NCBI RefSeq assembly: GCF_017744395.1
Contig: NZ_JAGIBI010000005.1
Coordinates: 124,001 to 188,000, forward strand
Length of the DNA: 64,000 bases
Reading direction: 5' to 3'
Origin: Herbaspirillum sp.
Lineage (GTDB): Bacteria > Pseudomonadota > Gammaproteobacteria > Burkholderiales > Burkholderiaceae_D
Shown here: piece by piece, positions 30,716-39,464 of the stretch
Layout of the letters: the number at the start of each line of letters is the position of its first letter
Numbering within the stretch: position 1 is the stretch's first letter
Made by a program: the position numbers and the translations under genes
Notes under the pieces: generated by a model
Seen by the model: the letters and a program-made list of their open reading frames with translations, nothing else
Told to the model about the DNA's origin: nothing
The model's database searches: none

Positions 30716-31441
30716 ATGCAGACAGCAACACAAACCGCCGGCGCGCAGCAGGCAACCATCGCTTCGCCCGTGATCCTGGCCGGCTCCGGCCTGCCGCAGA
30801 TCGTGCGGCGCGGCGTCGAACCCTACGAGGCCAGTTTCGCCGCCATGCGCGCCTATACCGACGCGCGTACCGCCGAGACGCCCGACCAGCTCTGGATCGT
30901 CGAACACCCGCCGGTCTACACGCTGGGCCTGGGCGCCGACCGCTCCCACGTATTGAATCCCCACGATATCCCGGTGGTGCAGACCGACCGCGGAGGCGAG
31001 GTCACTTTCCACGGCCCCGGCCAGGTGGTGATCTACCTGCTGATGGACCTGCGCCGCCACCGTACCGGCGCCCGCCTGTTCGCACGCGAGTTCGTGCACA
31101 ACATCGAGCAGGCGGTGATCGATACGCTGGCGGCGTATAATCTGGCCGGCGAACGCAAGCAGGGCGCGCCGGGCATCTATGCGGCCGACGGGCCATGGCA
31201 GGGCGCCAAGGTGGCCGCGCTGGGTTTGAAAATCCGCGGCAACGGCTGCACCTACCATGGGGTATCGCTCAACGTCGACATGGACCTGACGCCGTTTTCC
31301 TGGATCAATCCCTGCGGCTACGAAGGCCTGGCCACGGTCGACATGAAGACCCTGGGCGCCGCCCAAGCCCGCCTGGCCGATGTCCAGGCGCTGCTTGCCG
31401 AGAAACTGATCGCCCGCTTCACGGGCATAGACGGGCGCTGA
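30716..31441 (+). CDS. lipB: octanoyltransferase LipB
   Basis: 241 residues. It contains the family segments [14 protein letters not shown]-like ([14 protein letters not shown]), [17 protein letters not shown] and [21 protein letters not shown] with the catalytic Lys, plus [11 protein letters not shown] and [13 protein letters not shown]; the catalytic Cys is in NPCG. LipB moves octanoate from acyl carrier protein to lipoyl domains; LipA then inserts sulfur. lipA follows after 34 bases. ATG 30716 was taken as start; upstream in-frame codons lack similarity. Confidence 0.95.
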   Translation: MQTATQTAGAQQATIASPVILAGSGLPQIVRRGVEPYEASFAAMRAYTDARTAETPDQLWIVEHPPVYTLGLGADRSHVLNPHDIPVVQTDRGGEVTFHGPGQVVIYLLMDLRRHRTGARLFAREFVHNIEQAVIDTLAAYNLAGERKQGAPGIYAADGPWQGAKVAALGLKIRGNGCTYHGVSLNVDMDLTPFSWINPCGYEGLATVDMKTLGAAQARLADVQALLAEKLIARFTGIDGR

Positions 31442-31475
31442 GGCATATGCCGAGCGCCGGAAATACCGACACACC

Positions 31476-32459
31476 ATGACTACCGACACCACGCCAGCAG
31501 CAGACTCCTCCAGCAACGCCGGACGCGCCAACCCGCTCGACAAGCAAAAGGGCGCCGGCAAGACCGCCTGGATCCCGATCAAGATCGTCGCCGGCGAAAA
31601 GCTGAAGAAGCCGGACTGGATCCGCGTCAAGGCCGGTTCGCCGACCACGCGCTTCTACGAGATCAAGGATATCCTGCGCGCCAACAACCTGGTGACCGTG
31701 TGCGAGGAAGCCTCCTGCCCCAACATCGGCGAATGCTTCGGCAAGGGCACCGCCACCTTCATGATCATGGGCGACAAGTGCACCCGCCGCTGCCCGTTCT
31801 GCGACGTCGGCCACGGCCGTCCCGATCCGCTCGACCCCAATGAGCCGGAAAACCTGGCCAAGACCATCGCCCAGCTGAAGCTGTCGTACGTGGTGATCAC
31901 CAGTGTCGACCGCGACGACCTGCGCGACGGCGGCGCCGCCCACTTCGCCGAATGCATCCGCCGCGTGCGCGAGCTGTCGCCCGAGACCCGCATCGAGATC
32001 CTGACCCCGGACTTCCGTGGCCGCATGGACCGCGCGCTGGAAATCCTCAAGATGGCTCCGCCGGACGTGATGAACCACAACCTGGAAACCGCCCCGCGCC
32101 TGTACAAGGAAGCGCGCCCCGGTTCCGACTACGAATATTCGCTGGGCCTGTTGAAGCGCTTCAAGGACCTGCATCCGGAAGTCCCGACCAAGTCCGGCAT
32201 CATGGTCGGCCTGGGCGAGACTGACGAGGAAGTGCTGCAGGTCATGCGCGACATGCGCGCCCACAACGTCGACATGCTGACCATCGGCCAGTACCTGATG
32301 CCCAGCGGCGACCACCTGCCGGTGCGCCGCTACGTGCACCCCGATACCTTCAAGATGTACGAGGAAGAGGCCTACAAGATGGGCTTCGTGCACGCCGCCG
32401 TGGGCGCCATGGTGCGTTCCAGCTACCATGCCGACCAGCAGGCGCATGGATTGGTGTAA
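31476..32459 (+). CDS. lipA: lipoyl synthase LipA (radical SAM)
   Basis: 327 residues. The auxiliary cluster cysteines are in [12 protein letters not shown] and the radical-SAM cluster motif is [10 protein letters not shown]. The C-terminal RSSYHAD end, which carries the serine ligand, is intact. It inserts two sulfurs into octanoylated domains of 2-oxoacid dehydrogenases and the glycine cleavage system. The N-terminal 40 residues are a low-complexity extension common in betaproteobacteria. Operon with lipB. Confidence 0.97.
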   Translation: MTTDTTPAADSSSNAGRANPLDKQKGAGKTAWIPIKIVAGEKLKKPDWIRVKAGSPTTRFYEIKDILRANNLVTVCEEASCPNIGECFGKGTATFMIMGDKCTRRCPFCDVGHGRPDPLDPNEPENLAKTIAQLKLSYVVITSVDRDDLRDGGAAHFAECIRRVRELSPETRIEILTPDFRGRMDRALEILKMAPPDVMNHNLETAPRLYKEARPGSDYEYSLGLLKRFKDLHPEVPTKSGIMVGLGETDEEVLQVMRDMRAHNVDMLTIGQYLMPSGDHLPVRRYVHPDTFKMYEEEAYKMGFVHAAVGAMVRSSYHADQQAHGLV

Positions 32460-32483
32460 TCCAGTTTCCGCCTGAATCGCCCG

Positions 32484-32517
32484 CTCAGCCCCGCCCATGG
32501 CGGGGCTGAGTCGTTTT
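32484..32517 (+). terminator. terminator after lipA
   Basis: Perfect 12-bp stem 32484-32495 with 32499-32510, loop CAT, followed by TCGTTTTT. Confidence 0.85.
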
Positions 32518-32608
32518 TGGCAGGTCTTGCCGGGGCCGGGGCGGCTTGCAAAGCGCATGATCGTCATCATTTGCAGGTTCTGAAATAAACCCAGCCGCAA
32601 GGTAAGAT

Positions 32609-32624
32609 ATGCGGTTCACCGCAT
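32609..32624. promoter_or_regulatory. inverted repeat in the ribA leader
   Basis: ATGCGGT (32609-32615) and ACCGCAT (32618-32624) form a 7-bp inverted repeat ending 21 bases before the ribA start and overlapping a possible TAAGAT -10 element. It could be an operator or small hairpin. No FMN riboswitch is visible. Confidence 0.35.
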
Positions 32625-32645
32625 CCGTATTGAAAGCAGGTTGTC

Positions 32646-33329
32646 ATGTCGTCACCGATCCAGCCCGGCGCCGCGCCGGAAGAAAAACTCGAATTCGTCA
32701 GCTCGTGCAAGCTGCCCATGCCATGGGCCACGTTCGAGCTGCATGCTTTCTACGATGAGGTTTCCGGCAAGGAACACCTGGCGTTGACGCTGGGCGATGT
32801 CGGCAACGGCGAGCCGGTGCTGGGCCGCGTGCATTCCGAATGCCTGACCGGCGACGGGCTGTTCTCGCAGCGCTGCGATTGCGGCGCGCAGTTGGAAGCG
32901 GCGCTGAAGAAGATCGCCAAGGAAGGCCGCGGCGTGCTGTTCTACCTGCGCCAGGAAGGCCGCGGCATCGGCTTGCTCAACAAGATCCGCGCCTACCACC
33001 TGCAAGACCAGGGCGCCGACACGGTCGAGGCCAACGAGCGCCTGGGCTTCCCGGCCGACATGCGCCGCTACACCATCGTGCTGCCGATGCTGGCGCACCT
33101 GCGGATCACCAGCCTGCGCCTGATGACCAACAATCCGCGCAAGGTGAAGGCGCTGGAAGACAACGGCATCCCGGTGGCCGAACGCATCCCGCTGATCGCC
33201 AACCATAACCCGTTCAACATCGGCTACCTCGGCACCAAGGCCCGCAAGCTGGGTCATCTGCTGCCGGGCGTGGGCAAGGGCGCGGAGCCGGCCGGCAAGC
33301 TGCCGCCGGATGCGCACGACAACGAGTAA
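32646..33329 (+). CDS. ribA: GTP cyclohydrolase II
   Basis: 227 residues. Zinc-binding cysteines are in [21 protein letters not shown] (split across C-x10-C-x-C), followed by [16 protein letters not shown] and the C-terminal [12 protein letters not shown]. It converts GTP to the first riboflavin precursor. It is not fused to RibB. A CobW-type GTPase follows after 38 bases, a suggestive pairing because RibA needs zinc. Confidence 0.95.
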   Translation: MSSPIQPGAAPEEKLEFVSSCKLPMPWATFELHAFYDEVSGKEHLALTLGDVGNGEPVLGRVHSECLTGDGLFSQRCDCGAQLEAALKKIAKEGRGVLFYLRQEGRGIGLLNKIRAYHLQDQGADTVEANERLGFPADMRRYTIVLPMLAHLRITSLRLMTNNPRKVKALEDNGIPVAERIPLIANHNPFNIGYLGTKARKLGHLLPGVGKGAEPAGKLPPDAHDNE

Positions 33330-33367
33330 GCCCAGCGAATAAACCTCCACGCATCAATCCCGCCGCC

Positions 33368-34543
33368 ATGAGCCAATCCACATCCACTTCCGGCGATGCC
33401 CCGATCCCCGTCTCGCTGCTGACCGGTTTTCTCGGCAGCGGCAAGACCACGCTGCTCAACTACCTGATCGCCCAGCCCGAGATGAAGGACACGCTGGTCA
33501 TCATCAACGAGTTCGGCGAGATCGGCCTGGACCACCTGCTGGTGGCGCACAGCCAGGAAGACACCGTGGTCGAGATGAGCAGCGGCTGCCTGTGCTGCAC
33601 CATCCGCGGCGACTTAAAGAAAACACTCAAGGACATCACCTGGCGCTTCGCCGAAGGGGGCAAGCGCAAGTTCAACCGCGTGGTGATCGAAACCACCGGG
33701 CTGGCCTCGCCGGTGCCGATCCTGCACACGCTGATGACCGATCCCTTCATCGCGCAGCGCTACCGGCTGGACGGCGTGATCGTCACGGTCGATGCGGTCA
33801 ACGGCATGAGCACGCTGGACAACCACGTCGAAGCGGTGCAGCAGGCCGCGGTGGCCGACCGCCTGCTGCTGACCAAGAGCGACCTGGCCGATGCCGCCCA
33901 ACTGGCGCAATTGCGCGCCCGCCTGGGCGTGCTCAACCCCGGCGCCCGGCAACTGCTGCCGCAGCACGGCAAGATCGCGCCGGCCGAATTGCTGGACGCG
34001 GGTTTGTTCAAGCCGGGAGAGAAAGCGCCCGACGTGGCGCGCTGGCTCAACGAGGAGGCGTTTGCCGACAAGCACGAGCATGACGGCCATCATCACCACC
34101 ATGACCATGGGCACGGCCACCACCACGGCCACGACCATGACCACCATGCGCACCACGATCACGCGCACGACGTGAACCGCCACGACGACCACATCCGCGC
34201 CTTCTGCTTCACGTTCGACGAGCCGATCGACCCGGCGCTGTTCGACGAATGGCTGAGCCTGCTGGTCGGCTTCAAGGGCCCCAACATCCTGCGCATCAAG
34301 GGCATCCTCAACCTCAAGGGGGAAGACCGGCCGACCGTGATTCACGGCGTGCAGCACATCTTCCACCCGACCGTGACGTTGCCCGAATGGCCATCCGGCG
34401 ACCGCCGCAGCCGCATCGTCTTCATCACCCGCGACATCGAGCGCGCCACCATCGAGCGCTCTTTCGACGCCTTCATGCAGGCGCAGGCGATCGAGCAGGA
34501 ACAGCGCGAGAAACAACAACAGTCTTCCCCTTACAGTTACTGA
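33368..34543 (+). CDS. CobW/COG0523 GTP-dependent metal chaperone with His-rich loop
   Basis: 391 residues. Walker A GFLGSGKT is at 20-27 and the family metal motif C-L-C-C at 74-77. A His-rich stretch spans about 236-277 with some 22 histidines, then the CobW C-terminal domain (FDEPIDPALFDEWL). COG0523 proteins hand zinc or another metal to client enzymes using GTP. The long His loop suggests metal storage or sensing. The adjacent zinc enzyme RibA is a plausible client, which is inference. Confidence 0.9.
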   Translation: MSQSTSTSGDAPIPVSLLTGFLGSGKTTLLNYLIAQPEMKDTLVIINEFGEIGLDHLLVAHSQEDTVVEMSSGCLCCTIRGDLKKTLKDITWRFAEGGKRKFNRVVIETTGLASPVPILHTLMTDPFIAQRYRLDGVIVTVDAVNGMSTLDNHVEAVQQAAVADRLLLTKSDLADAAQLAQLRARLGVLNPGARQLLPQHGKIAPAELLDAGLFKPGEKAPDVARWLNEEAFADKHEHDGHHHHHDHGHGHHHGHDHDHHAHHDHAHDVNRHDDHIRAFCFTFDEPIDPALFDEWLSLLVGFKGPNILRIKGILNLKGEDRPTVIHGVQHIFHPTVTLPEWPSGDRRSRIVFITRDIERATIERSFDAFMQAQAIEQEQREKQQQSSPYSY

Positions 34544-34674
34544 TCCGGAAGGAATCGGCCATGGGCGCGGGCCAGGCAACGACCGGGCAGCCGTCGTCCA
34601 GGATGTTTTCTAGCGGCAATAAAAATAAAATCTGGTATTTCTGATAATTTCATCAGGAGCGGATTATCATCGGT

Positions 34675-34692
34675 ACCGTTATCAATAACGGT
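34675..34692. promoter_or_regulatory. 18-bp palindrome just before the GGDEF-EAL gene
   Basis: ACCGTTAT (34675-34682) and ATAACGGT (34685-34692) are perfect inverted repeats with a 2-base spacer, ending 6 bases before the ATG. It replaces the usual ribosome site position, so it may be an operator or a hairpin that limits translation. Confidence 0.45.
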
Positions 34693-34698
34693 TCAGTT

Positions 34699-37539
34699 AT
34701 GCGGCGTGTGATCGACAAGTTGGGGGCAACGTTATCGGCATCGCTTACGTTGCTGGTGGGGTTGTGCGCAACCACGCTGGTGTTCGTCGCCACCAGCCAC
34801 CTGGAAGAGGATGCCGCCAGCCTGGATTTCCAGCGCCGGGCGGCTTTGCGCACCTTTACCGTCCAGCGCGGGCTGGAAGAGGCCGTGCAGGTGTTGTCGG
34901 TCATCAACCATTTCTACGCCACCGTCGGCGATCCCACCCGCGAGCAGTTCCGCGATTTCACCCAGCCGCTGCTGGAGCACTACCCCTATGTGCGCGCCTT
35001 CGCGGTCCACCGCTTCGTCGCCGACGACGACCGGCCGGTGTTCGAAGCCCTGCGCCAGGGCCTGACCCCCGATTTCCAGATCACCGTCCTGGCCGACGGC
35101 AAGCAGGAGCGGGCGCCCCAGCGCCCGTTCTACCTGGTGGTCGATTACATCGAGCCGGTCAGCGGCAACCAGTCCGCGCTGGGCCTGGACATGTCCGGCA
35201 ACCAGGCCTTCAGGCAGGCATTGGAAACGGCGCTGGCCAGCGGCCGTCCGGCATCGACGCTGCCGATCCGCCTGGTTCAGCTGGCGCCCGGCGAACGCGG
35301 CCTGCTGGTGTTGCAGCCGGTCTACCGCGGCGGCGTCCAGCCGGACAATATCGAGGAGCGGCGCGCCGTCATGATAGGCGACACCACCGCCGTGCTGCAG
35401 GTGACCGAGTTGGTGCGCAAGATCCTGGATAGCGCCGGCTTGCTGGCTGACGACGAGATCGGCGTGCGCGTCTTCGTCGGCCCCAAGGCCGATGAGACCA
35501 GCTTGGTGTACCACCATGGCCGCGCGCTGGAAACCGGCTATCAGCCGCTCCATATGGCGGCGCTGGGGGCGCTGTTCCACCAGCCGTCCGGCACCATGGC
35601 CAGCTTCGACATCGCCGGCCAGACCTGGCACGTGGAAATCAGCATTCCCCCGCGCTCGGTGTTTTCCGACCATTACGGCTCGCTGCTGATCCTGCTGGCC
35701 GGCATCGTCTGCTCCCTGCTGGGGGCCGCCTACCTGCGCGCGCTGGCGCTGCGTTCGAACCGCGTGCAGCGCCTGGTCGAGGAAAAGACCGCCGAGCTGC
35801 GCCACACCAATGCGCTGCTGTCCGACGATATCCGGGCGCGCCGCCTGGCCGAGCGCGGCTTGCAGCTGCGCCAGCAAGCCATCGAATCCAGCGCCAACGC
35901 CATCATCATCCTCTCCGCCCAGGAGCCGGATTACCCGATCGAATACGTCAACCCGGCGTTCGGCCGCATCACCGGCTACAGCCCGGCTGAAGCCGTGGGC
36001 CGCAACATCCGTTTCCTGGAAGGGCGCGACAGCGATCCCGAAGGCTTCGAAACCGTGTGGATCGCCATGCGCGAGAAGCGCGAGCACAACGTGGTGCTGC
36101 GCAACTACCACAAGGACGGCTCGGAGCTGTGGAACGACTTCTACATCGCCCCGGTGAAGGACGACAACGGCGCCGTGACGCACTTCGTGGCGGCGCTCTA
36201 CGACATCACCTCGATGAAGCGCTACGAGGCCGAACTGGAATTCCAGGCCAGCCGCGACACGCTCACCGGCCTGATCAACCGCCACATGCTGCGCTACCAC
36301 CTGGACCAGGCCATCGGCAACGCCGAGCGGCAGAAGCAGGCGCTGTGGCTGGTGTTCGTCGACCTCGACCGCTTCAAGTTCGTCAACGACACGCTGGGCC
36401 ACAAGGCCGGCGACACCCTGCTGCGCACCGTGGCCGGGCGCCTGCGCGCGGCGGTGCGCGAGGCCGACAGCGTGGCGCGCCTGGGCGGCGACGAGTTCAT
36501 CATGATCCTGCCCGAGCAGGACGAGCTCACCCTCGACACCCGCAGCCTGCAGCGCATCATGGACGCGGTGGCCGCGCCCATCTCGCTGGGCGGCCATACG
36601 CTGTTCATGACCTGCAGCATCGGCGTGGCCTGCTATCCGGGCGACGGCACCGACGGCGAGACCCTGATCAAGCATGCCGACATCGCCATGTACCGCGGCA
36701 AGCAGACCGGGCGCAACAATTTCCAGTTCTATACGCCGGCCATGAACGAACAGGCGCTGGAACGCCTGCGCATCGAGGCCGACCTGCGCAGCGCGCTGGA
36801 CCACCACGAATTCCTGCTGCATTACCAGCCCAAGGTCGATCTCGCCAGCGGGCGCGTGGTCGGCAGCGAGGCGCTGATCCGCTGGCAGCATCCGCAACTG
36901 GGCATGGTCTCGCCGGCGCGCTTCATCGGCCTGGCCGAAGAGACCGGGCTGATCCTGCCGATCGGCGCCTGGGTGCTGCGCACGGCCTGCGTCCAGTGCC
37001 GCCGCTGGCAGCTCGACGGGTATGGCGATATCAGCGTGTCGGTCAACCTGTCGGTGGGGCAATTCCTGCAGAAGGACCTGGTGACCTCGATCGCCGACGT
37101 GCTGGCCGATACCGGCCTGCCGCCGGCCTCGCTGGAGCTGGAACTGACCGAAAGCCTGATGATGACCGACGTCGAGCACGCCATCGGCATCCTGAACGGC
37201 CTCAAGGAACTGGGCGTGCGCCTGTCGATCGACGACTTCGGCACCGGCTATTCCTCGCTGGCCTACCTCAAGCGCTTCCCCATCGATGCGCTCAAGATCG
37301 ACCGCTCCTTCGTGCGCGACATCACCATCGACGCCGACGATGCCGCCATCACCGCCTCCATCATTTCGCTGGCGCGCCACCTGAAGCTGCGCGTGATCGC
37401 CGAAGGCGTGGAAACCGACGAGCAGCTGGACTACCTGCGCCATTACGGTTGCGACGAGATCCAGGGCTACCTGTTCAGCCCGCCGGTGCCGGCCGAGAAA
37501 TTCGAACAGATCCTGAAGCAGGAACGGACGATGGCCTGA
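34699..37539 (+). CDS. membrane CHASE-PAS-GGDEF-EAL cyclic-di-GMP protein
   Basis: 946 residues. There is a membrane helix at about 10-35, a periplasmic CHASE-type sensor over about 40-300, a second helix near 325-350, a PAS domain at about 395-510 ([20 protein letters not shown]), then GGDEF at 596-600 and EAL at 724-726. The GGDEF motif is intact (RLGGDEF) and the EAL domain keeps SEALIRW and [13 protein letters not shown], so both synthesis and breakdown of c-di-GMP are possible. The ATG has no ribosome site close by; an AGGAG at 34655-34659 lies 39 bases upstream. A strong terminator follows. Confidence 0.93.
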   Translation: MRRVIDKLGATLSASLTLLVGLCATTLVFVATSHLEEDAASLDFQRRAALRTFTVQRGLEEAVQVLSVINHFYATVGDPTREQFRDFTQPLLEHYPYVRAFAVHRFVADDDRPVFEALRQGLTPDFQITVLADGKQERAPQRPFYLVVDYIEPVSGNQSALGLDMSGNQAFRQALETALASGRPASTLPIRLVQLAPGERGLLVLQPVYRGGVQPDNIEERRAVMIGDTTAVLQVTELVRKILDSAGLLADDEIGVRVFVGPKADETSLVYHHGRALETGYQPLHMAALGALFHQPSGTMASFDIAGQTWHVEISIPPRSVFSDHYGSLLILLAGIVCSLLGAAYLRALALRSNRVQRLVEEKTAELRHTNALLSDDIRARRLAERGLQLRQQAIESSANAIIILSAQEPDYPIEYVNPAFGRITGYSPAEAVGRNIRFLEGRDSDPEGFETVWIAMREKREHNVVLRNYHKDGSELWNDFYIAPVKDDNGAVTHFVAALYDITSMKRYEAELEFQASRDTLTGLINRHMLRYHLDQAIGNAERQKQALWLVFVDLDRFKFVNDTLGHKAGDTLLRTVAGRLRAAVREADSVARLGGDEFIMILPEQDELTLDTRSLQRIMDAVAAPISLGGHTLFMTCSIGVACYPGDGTDGETLIKHADIAMYRGKQTGRNNFQFYTPAMNEQALERLRIEADLRSALDHHEFLLHYQPKVDLASGRVVGSEALIRWQHPQLGMVSPARFIGLAEETGLILPIGAWVLRTACVQCRRWQLDGYGDISVSVNLSVGQFLQKDLVTSIADVLADTGLPPASLELELTESLMMTDVEHAIGILNGLKELGVRLSIDDFGTGYSSLAYLKRFPIDALKIDRSFVRDITIDADDAAITASIISLARHLKLRVIAEGVETDEQLDYLRHYGCDEIQGYLFSPPVPAEKFEQILKQERTMA

Positions 37540-37553
37540 CGGCCACGCCAGAT

Positions 37554-37598
37554 AAAGCAAAAGGCCGGTGGGCACATGCCTCACCGGCCTTTTGCTTT
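37554..37598. terminator. bidirectional terminator between convergent genes
   Basis: Perfect 17-bp stem, 37554-37570 with 37582-37598, 11-base loop, A-rich on one side and T-rich on the other. Serves both the GGDEF-EAL gene and the AEC carrier gene. Confidence 0.9.
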
Positions 37599-37609
37599 GG
37601 CAAGACGGT

Positions 37610-38545
37610 TCAATGGCGGCCGATCCAGGCCAGGACCAGGGCGATGGTCGGCAGCGACAAGGTGGTGGAAACCAGGATCGCGCGCGACATGCCGGCGACC
37701 TCGCGCCGGTACAGCTCGGCCAGCATGAACGGGCCGGTGCCGATCGGCATGGCCGCCAGCAGCACCGCGCTGTCGGCCCATACCCGCGGCAGCGGGAACA
37801 CCCAGTACGCCAGCAGCGCGGTCACGGCCGGCTGCAGCAGCAGCTTGAAGGCCACCAGCAAAGGCACCGAAGCGCCTTCGCCGCGCTGCACCGGCTGCGC
37901 CAGGAACAGGCCCAGCGACACCAGCGCGCAAGGGCTGGCCGCGCCGCCCAGGATCTTGAACAGCTGCTGTACGCCAGCGGGAACGGGCAGGCCCGACAGC
38001 GCCACCGCGATGCCCGCGACCGGCGCGATCATGATCGGGTTGCGCGCCAGCGACCGGCCCACCTTGGAAACCGTCTTGCCCAGGCTGGCGCCGGCGTGCA
38101 GGCAGCTTTCCAGCAGCACGATGGCGACCGCGAACAGCAGGCAGGCGGTCAGCACCATGGCGATCACGGAAGGCGGCAGGCCGTCGCGGCCGAAGGCCAG
38201 GTAGCACAAAGGGATGCCGATGAAGCCGACATTGGCGTAGGAAGTGCCCAGGCTGTCGATGATCACATCGGCCGCCGCGGCCTTCTGGCGCACGCGTATC
38301 CAGGCGGTCAGCAGGAAGACGATGGCGATGCCGGCGGCGAACACGCCGATGAAGCGCACGTTGGCGAAGTCGGCCGGCGTGAGCCGCGACATCGAGTCGA
38401 ACAGTAGCGCCGGCAGGCCCAGGTAGATCACGAAGCGGTTCAGTTCGCTGGCGGCGCCGGCCGAGAGGACATTGCGCTTGCGGCAGATCCAGCCGAGGAA
38501 GATCAGCGCGAAGACCGGGAAGACGATGTTGAAGATGGCGAGCAT
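37610..38545 (-). CDS. AEC-family (auxin efflux carrier-like) transporter
   Basis: 311 residues with ten or so membrane segments and the AEC pattern: PVFALIFLGWICRKR at the start, a central NPIMIAPVAGI, and MPIGTGPFMLAELYRRE near the end. Bacterial AEC proteins export or exchange organic acids such as malate. It lies 73 bases downstream of a GntR regulator on the same strand; the two may be co-transcribed. Confidence 0.87.
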   Translation of the reverse strand: MLAIFNIVFPVFALIFLGWICRKRNVLSAGAASELNRFVIYLGLPALLFDSMSRLTPADFANVRFIGVFAAGIAIVFLLTAWIRVRQKAAAADVIIDSLGTSYANVGFIGIPLCYLAFGRDGLPPSVIAMVLTACLLFAVAIVLLESCLHAGASLGKTVSKVGRSLARNPIMIAPVAGIAVALSGLPVPAGVQQLFKILGGAASPCALVSLGLFLAQPVQRGEGASVPLLVAFKLLLQPAVTALLAYWVFPLPRVWADSAVLLAAMPIGTGPFMLAELYRREVAGMSRAILVSTTLSLPTIALVLAWIGRH

Positions 38546-38618
38546 GGCGGCGCGCAGCCATGCTGCGCCGGGGAAGTTTGTCGGATGGGGGAGCGGAGGC
38601 GCGCCGCCGGGGACGGGG

Positions 38619-39323
38619 TCAGGCCTGCTTTCTCTTGGCGGCGTACTCCGCGCTGGTCAGCACCCGCGCCAGATGTTCGGCCGCGCCTTCGGCATGCTGG
38701 CGCGCCAGCTTGTCGGCCACCGCCGCGCGGCCGTCGATGACGGCTTGCAGGATGGCCTCGTGCTCATCCCACACGGCCAGGTGCGAGCGCACGTCGGAAG
38801 AGAGGATGGCGCCCATGGCGCGGCGGATGTGGTGCCAGTGGATGGCGGTGGTTTCGCCCACCATCGGGTTGCCGCAACTGCGGTAGATGAACTGGTGGAA
38901 ATTCATGTCGGCCACGATGCGCGCCGACAGGTCGCCCGTGTCCGAGGCCGCGCGGCCGGCGGCGATCAGGGCGCGGCCCTCGCGTTCGCCGGCGGCGCGC
39001 TCGTCGCCGTTGCGCTTCCAGCGCTCGGCGGCCTCGCGCGCGGCCAGGCCGTCCAGCACCGAACGCACCTGGTAGAGCTGCATCAGCTTCACCGGATCGA
39101 GCGCCGTCACCATCACGCCCTTGCGCCCGGCGTCCTCGATGAAGCCCTGGCGCTTGAGCAGCTGGAACGCCTGCAGGATGGGCTGGCGCGATACGCCCAG
39201 TTGTTCGGCCAGGCCTTCCTGGGTGATTTTCTCGTTGGGCGCCAGGGTGCCGGAACAGATGGCATCCAGGATGGCGTCGTAGACCTGCTCGATCAGTTGC
39301 GCCGGGGCGTCGATTTTGTACAT
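38619..39323 (-). CDS. GntR-family regulator with FCD ligand domain
   Basis: 234 residues. The winged helix at about 8-70 contains TQEGLAEQLGVSRQPILQAFQLLKRQ, and the FCD helical domain from about 85 keeps the metal/ligand histidines (NFHQFIY, HEAILQAV, HAEGAAEHL). Start taken at 39323 (MYKIDAPAQ). The frame stays open far upstream across mnmC, which is antisense coding and rejected. Probably controls the downstream AEC carrier in response to a carboxylate. Confidence 0.88.
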   Translation of the reverse strand: MYKIDAPAQLIEQVYDAILDAICSGTLAPNEKITQEGLAEQLGVSRQPILQAFQLLKRQGFIEDAGRKGVMVTALDPVKLMQLYQVRSVLDGLAAREAAERWKRNGDERAAGEREGRALIAAGRAASDTGDLSARIVADMNFHQFIYRSCGNPMVGETTAIHWHHIRRAMGAILSSDVRSHLAVWDEHEAILQAVIDGRAAVADKLARQHAEGAAEHLARVLTSAEYAAKRKQA

Positions 39324-39464
39324 GGGCTGGTTGCCTGCAAAGAAGATGGTTTCGTGTTCTGTATGCAGATTATGGGGGCGCCGCAACCTTGTCAAGCCGC
39401 AAGGGCGGGCGCCTGGGGGAGGGCGTAGAATGGCGGCCTTCGCATAGCCGTACAATCCAAACCC

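Noticed and set aside
32525-32645. FMN riboswitch before ribA
   Set aside because: None of the conserved RFN helices is visible; only a short inverted repeat near a -10 element.
34732-37584. 950-codon minus-strand open frame opposite the GGDEF-EAL gene
   Set aside because: Antisense shadow; low-complexity translation, while the plus-strand gene has intact CHASE, PAS, GGDEF and EAL motifs.
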